From Devosia sp. (GTDB lineage: Bacteria; Pseudomonadota; Alphaproteobacteria; Rhizobiales; Devosiaceae): a stretch of 9,465 bases of DNA. Of the stretch, positions 6,653 to 9,465 are shown piece after piece. The translations under genes were made by a program, and so were the position numbers. The notes below the pieces were generated by a model, which saw only the letters and a program-made list of their open reading frames with translations, made no database searches and was not told the origin of the DNA. Numbering within the stretch: the stretch's first letter is position 1; each line of letters starts with the position of its first letter. The DNA lies in contig JAQGKG010000002.1 of the NCBI GenBank assembly GCA_028290245.1, positions 1-9,465 of the forward strand, written 5' to 3'.

Positions 6653-7813
6653 ATGACTATAAAACTCAAAATCACCGCCATGACGCCCTACGCCGTCAAA
6701 GTTGGTATCCGGAACCAGTTTTTGCTCAAGGTCGAAACTGACCAGGGCATTTTCGGCTGGGGCGAGAGCGGCCTGACCGGACGCGAGAAGGCTGTCGCCG
6801 GAGCGATCGAGCATTTCCGCGAATTTCTCATCGGCAAGGACGCCATGCAGATCGGCCGTATCTGGCAGGAACTCTATCGCAGCCAGTATTTCGAAGGTGG
6901 GCGCGTGTTGCAGGCAGCCATTTCCGCCATCGACATCGCGCTGCACGACATCAAGGGCAAGGCACTCGGCGTGCCGGTCTATGATCTGCTCGGTGGCAAG
7001 CAACGCAACATCATCCCCACCTTCGCCTCAACCGGGGACAGTGCCGGCGAAGGCGCCATCGAGAGGGCCAAAGAGCTTCAGGCCGAAGGGTTTGGTGCGA
7101 TCCGCTTCTTTCCGATCGGACAGGACAGTCGCGACATCTTCGAGCCGCGCCAGTCGATCGCAGCAACGGCCCGCATCCTCAACAAGGCGCGCGAGGAACT
7201 CGGCAGCGAGGTCGTGCTGGGTATTGATTATCACCATCGTCTGTCCGTGGCCGAGGCGGCAAGCTTCTGCAACAAGCTGGACAAAGGCGTGCTGGATTTC
7301 CTCGAAGAACCCATCCGCGACGAGACGCCAGAGGCCTACGAGTCGCTCCGTACCATGACCGACATCCCCTTTGCCATTGGTGAGGAGTTTGCCAGCAAGT
7401 GGCAGTTCCTCCCCTATATCGAACGCGGCATTCACCAGTTCAACCGTATCGATGTGTGCAACGTCGGGGGGCTGACCGAGGCCATGAAGGTGGCCGGCTG
7501 GAGTGAGGCGCACTACGTCGATCTGATGCCGCACAATCCGCTTGGACCAATCTGCACCGCGGCGACAATCCACATGGCTGCGGCCGTCCCGAACTTCTCC
7601 TGGCTCGAAACCCGCGCTCCTGAACGTGGGCTGGGTTTTGACAACGACGACTTTTTCCCCGTTCAGCCCAAACTGGAGCGCGCCGTCTATCCGGTGAGCG
7701 ACGCTCCGGGTCTCGGCGTAGAGGTCAATGAAGAACGGCTTGCCAGGGAGAGCTTTGCCTTCTGGGAAGCGCCGCACCTGCGGCGAACGGATGGTTCGGT
7801 AACGAACTGGTAA
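6653..7813 (+). CDS. Enolase-superfamily dehydratase, D-galactonate dehydratase-like
   Basis: The protein has 386 residues, close to the roughly 382 of DgoD. Capping-domain landmarks are FGWGESGLTGREK (34-46) and IDIALHDIKGK (93-103). Barrel landmarks are IDYHHR (191-196), FLEEP (216-220), IGEEF (242-246), RIDVCNVGGLTE (265-276), LMPHNPLGPI (291-300) and WLET (317-320), and the C-terminus RRTDGSVTNW resembles the end of DgoD. By analogy D192, E218 and E244 bind Mg2+, H294 with D267 abstracts the alpha proton and H194 protonates the leaving hydroxyl. The expected product is a 2-keto-3-deoxy acid. Odd point: the second-strand Lys (KLN in DgoD, KLD in the divergent paralogue of this window) is replaced by R151-F-F153, so the substrate may differ. 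The gene is 23 bp after the ATPase gene and 15 bp before the RraA-like gene, in the transporter operon. The ribosome binding site is weak. The substrate remains a guess. Confidence 0.92.
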   Translation: MTIKLKITAMTPYAVKVGIRNQFLLKVETDQGIFGWGESGLTGREKAVAGAIEHFREFLIGKDAMQIGRIWQELYRSQYFEGGRVLQAAISAIDIALHDIKGKALGVPVYDLLGGKQRNIIPTFASTGDSAGEGAIERAKELQAEGFGAIRFFPIGQDSRDIFEPRQSIAATARILNKAREELGSEVVLGIDYHHRLSVAEAASFCNKLDKGVLDFLEEPIRDETPEAYESLRTMTDIPFAIGEEFASKWQFLPYIERGIHQFNRIDVCNVGGLTEAMKVAGWSEAHYVDLMPHNPLGPICTAATIHMAAAVPNFSWLETRAPERGLGFDNDDFFPVQPKLERAVYPVSDAPGLGVEVNEERLARESFAFWEAPHLRRTDGSVTNW

Positions 7814-7815
7814 GT

Positions 7816-7820
7816 GGAGG
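7816..7820 (+). promoter_or_regulatory. Ribosome binding site GGAGG fixing the RraA-like start
   Basis: GGAGG lies eight bases before ATG 7829. The alternative upstream GTG at 7814 would place this site inside the coding sequence and has no ribosome binding site of its own, so 7829 is the better start. Confidence 0.8.
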
Positions 7821-7828
7821 AACCAAGC

Positions 7829-8563
7829 ATGATCAAGACCCTGGATATCCAGCGACCACCAAAGCACCTGATCGAGGGGCTAAGAGGTCTGGGCGCCGCA
7901 ACCATTGCAGGCACGCTGGGCCACATGGGCTTTCGCAATCCGCATATGACCGGAATTTTGCCCCAGACCAAAGGCAAGTCCATCTGCGGGCCTGCCCTCA
8001 CGTTGCAATGCTTGCCGCAGCGACCGGACCTGTTCAGCGAGGGGGAGTATGCTGACCCCGAAACCCAGTTGCACCGCCATGTGCTCTACCATGTGCAGGA
8101 AGGCGACGTCGTCGTGGTCGATGCGCGCGGCGACATGCGCTCGGGTATTTTTGGTGACATGATGAGCACCTATTTCAAGGGTCGCGGCGGCGCCGGCATC
8201 ATCATAGACGGGGTCATGCGCGACCGGCCCAACGTCGAACAGCTCGACCTGGCGCTCTGGCTCAAGGGTTGGTCGCCAAACTACCATGTGCAGAACGACA
8301 TCTACCCAAACGCCGTCAACGTCACGATTGCCTGTGGCGGCGTAACGGTGGTGCCTGGCGACATCATCGTCGCCGATGACGATGGCGCCGTGGTCGTTCC
8401 GGTATCGATGGCCGAGGCAGTTATCGAGGACGGGCAAAAGCATGCGGAATGGGAAGAGTTCTCCCGCATTAAACTGATGGAGGGCGCTCCCTTGCAGCGA
8501 TACTATCCTCTCCATCCTGATGCGAACAAAGAATACGAGGCCTGGCGCGCACTGAACCGCTGA
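7829..8563 (+). CDS. RraA-like protein (4-hydroxy-4-methyl-2-oxoglutarate aldolase / RraA superfamily)
   Basis: The protein has 244 residues from ATG 7829. Visible family landmarks are an N-terminal AATIAGTLGHMGF, the GPALTLQC strand, EGDVVVVDARGDMRSGIFGDMMSTYFKGRG with the phosphate-binding-like glycine patch, IIIDGVMRDRP with the Arg-Asp pair (R131-D132) and VVPGDIIVADDDGAVVVP. The spacing of 22 residues between the Gly of FGDM and the Arg fits the active-site Gly and Arg of HMG aldolase (G101 and R123 in the Pseudomonas enzyme). The superfamily includes both RNase E inhibitors (RraA, about 160 residues) and longer Mg2+-dependent pyruvate aldolases and oxaloacetate decarboxylases. The length, the catalytic pair and the position after a dehydratase favour a catabolic lyase over an RNase regulator. 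It may cleave the 2-keto-3-deoxy acid made by the preceding enzyme, or decarboxylate a keto acid (inference). It is the last gene of the operon. Confidence 0.88.
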   Translation: MIKTLDIQRPPKHLIEGLRGLGAATIAGTLGHMGFRNPHMTGILPQTKGKSICGPALTLQCLPQRPDLFSEGEYADPETQLHRHVLYHVQEGDVVVVDARGDMRSGIFGDMMSTYFKGRGGAGIIIDGVMRDRPNVEQLDLALWLKGWSPNYHVQNDIYPNAVNVTIACGGVTVVPGDIIVADDDGAVVVPVSMAEAVIEDGQKHAEWEEFSRIKLMEGAPLQRYYPLHPDANKEYEAWRALNR

Positions 8564-8575
8564 AACCGGACGTGC

Positions 8576-8640
8576 GGTAGCCGCAGCTATGCGGCTACCC
8601 AGGCCCTGCGCAAACCAGGCCGTTCCTGGATTTTGCTTTG
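8576..8640. terminator. Probable terminator region between convergent operons
   Basis: GGTAGCCGCA (8576-8585) and TGCGGCTACC (8590-8599) form a perfect 10-bp stem with a GCTA loop, 12 bases after the RraA-like stop codon. No U-run follows it directly. A second, smaller hairpin CCAGG/CCTGG (8615-8629) is followed by the T-rich stretch 8631-8640, which fits a weak intrinsic terminator for the plus strand. The first hairpin is symmetric and could also stabilise or stop transcripts from the convergent epimerase gene. The rest of 8564-8687 shows no coding potential. Confidence 0.6.
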
Positions 8641-8687
8641 TCTTAGCCACCCTTTATTGAACCGCTCACCAATCTCTGGTCGGTTAT

Positions 8688-9465
8688 TCAGGGCGATCCT
8701 GTCGTTCTTGAACCTAGTTCTGCCTGTGCGGCGCAGATGCGATCTATCAGAGCGTCAAAGTCGCCCTTCGGCGGGCGGTTCGTTGCGAGTCGTTGCTTGA
8801 GATGCATGATGGGTTCGGTGAGGATTTCGTCCAGGTCTTCAACGCATGTGAAGTCGCCGACGACGCTTTTGATCTTGGAGTTGTCGAAGATCGCCGTCCA
8901 GGCCTTGTCTCCCAGCAAAGGCCCGATCCATTCCGGATTGTACTTGATGAGCGTATCGGTCGGCACATGCACGATCTTGGCCTCGACGCCGAGCAACCGG
9001 GCTATGGCCTTCTGAATGTCGTCCCAGATATGGGCGCGATCATTAGTGATGTGGAAAGTATCGTTGAGTGCCGCTGCCTTGCCGAACAGCCGAACAAAAG
9101 GCACGGCAAAGTCCACTGATCGTGTCAGGGTCCACGGTGTGTTCCCGTCGCCGGCGACGATGGTTGGCTCGCCGTCCAGCATGCGTCGCGCCATGATGTC
9201 GCTGTCGCCGATCATGATCGGCAACCCGGTTCGCACGGTGAGGCTTGGACGCACCACGGTCCACGCCAGGCCATCGGACCTTGCCAACACTTGCTCACAG
9301 GCAATCTTGGCTTGACTGTAGGGCCAGTATGGATTGATCGCCGGAGTTTTCTCGGTGATCACGTAATGCCGGGCCGGCTTTTCATAGACCGACGCCGATG
9401 AGATGAAAATGTACTGGCCGCAATGGCCGGAAAACAGCTCGACGTCCCGCGTCACCTGATCGGGC
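8688..9465 (-). CDS. NAD-dependent epimerase/dehydratase, extended SDR family, N-terminus cut by window edge
   Basis: The frame is open from the right edge (reading P-D-Q before the GTG at 9455) to a TGA at 8688-8690, giving 258 residues. The true start lies outside, and the missing part, probably about 70 residues, should hold the Rossmann GxxGxxG motif. What remains has the SDR core: YIFISSASVYEKP with the catalytic Ser on the strand after the Rossmann half, then YSQAK, the YxxxK catalytic pair, followed by WTVVRPSLTVRTG. The C-terminal half includes FHITNDRAHIWDDIQKAIARLLG and DNSKIKSV, typical of extended SDR epimerases and sugar dehydrogenases. It could epimerise, oxidise or dehydrate a sugar or sugar nucleotide using NAD(P). 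It converges on the transporter operon and so has its own promoter outside the window. A link to the same pathway is plausible but not shown. Confidence 0.88.
   Translation of the reverse strand, partial: PDQVTRDVELFSGHCGQYIFISSASVYEKPARHYVITEKTPAINPYWPYSQAKIACEQVLARSDGLAWTVVRPSLTVRTGLPIMIGDSDIMARRMLDGEPTIVAGDGNTPWTLTRSVDFAVPFVRLFGKAAALNDTFHITNDRAHIWDDIQKAIARLLGVEAKIVHVPTDTLIKYNPEWIGPLLGDKAWTAIFDNSKIKSVVGDFTCVEDLDEILTEPIMHLKQRLATNRPPKGDFDALIDRICAAQAELGSRTTGSP

Noticed and set aside
7028..8650. Two long minus-strand open frames (279 and 256 codons) opposite the dehydratase and RraA-like genes
   Set aside because: Both are antisense to genes with conserved motifs, and their translations show no family features.
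1..9465. Mobile elements, CRISPR arrays, tRNA or rRNA genes, defence or toxin systems
   Set aside because: No transposase, integrase, spaced repeats, cloverleaf or rRNA-like sequence was seen on either strand; all sizeable reading frames belong to a metabolic locus.

Overview
The window is a compact, high-GC (roughly 60 %) bacterial locus for uptake and probable dehydrative breakdown of a sugar or sugar acid. The gene set (FadR-type GntR regulator, CUT1-type sugar ABC transporter, enolase-superfamily dehydratases, RraA-like protein, SDR-type epimerase/dehydrogenase) and the protein style suggest an alphaproteobacterium of the Hyphomicrobiales, perhaps Devosiaceae. That placement comes from recognising gene style, not from a search. 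I see no mobile elements, tRNA, rRNA or CRISPR arrays, and no gene-free stretch longer than 300 bases.

Layout. Left arm, minus strand: a GntR/FCD regulator (1172-1873) is followed 29 bp downstream by an enolase-superfamily dehydratase (1-1142) whose last residues lie outside the window. A 247-bp divergent control region (1874-2120) contains a perfect TATAAT box overlapped by an imperfect 16-bp palindrome, the best candidate for the regulator's operator, plus a leader with two potential hairpins. Right arm, plus strand: periplasmic binding protein (2121-3602), a strong intergenic hairpin, permease 1 (3683-4642), permease 2 (4639-5520, GTG start, 4-bp overlap), ATPase (5532-6629), a second enolase-superfamily dehydratase (6653-7813) and an RraA-like protein (7829-8563). 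Gaps after permease 1 are 23 bp or less, so this looks like one operon. It ends in a convergent intergenic region with a perfect 10-bp stem-loop (8576-8599) and a smaller hairpin with a T-rich tail. Beyond it an SDR-family NAD-dependent epimerase/dehydratase (8688-9465, minus strand) runs off the right edge, lacking its N-terminal nucleotide-binding part.

How the genes may work together (inference). The binding protein captures a carbohydrate or sugar acid and the two permeases plus ATPase import it. One or both enolase-superfamily enzymes dehydrate the acid form to a 2-keto-3-deoxy acid. The RraA-like protein could cleave such a keto acid, because some relatives are class II pyruvate aldolases. 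The SDR enzyme could oxidise or epimerise a sugar upstream. The GntR protein probably represses both arms until an intermediate binds its FCD domain. No keto-deoxy-acid kinase or conventional aldolase is present, so the RraA-like protein is the only visible candidate for the cleavage step. The substrate cannot be fixed from sequence alone.

I did not find a clearly unprecedented system. The points most worth checking are the paired, diverged dehydratases (the second lacks the usual Lys on its second barrel strand), the RraA-like protein as a possible aldolase, and the operator and RNA structures around the binding-protein gene.
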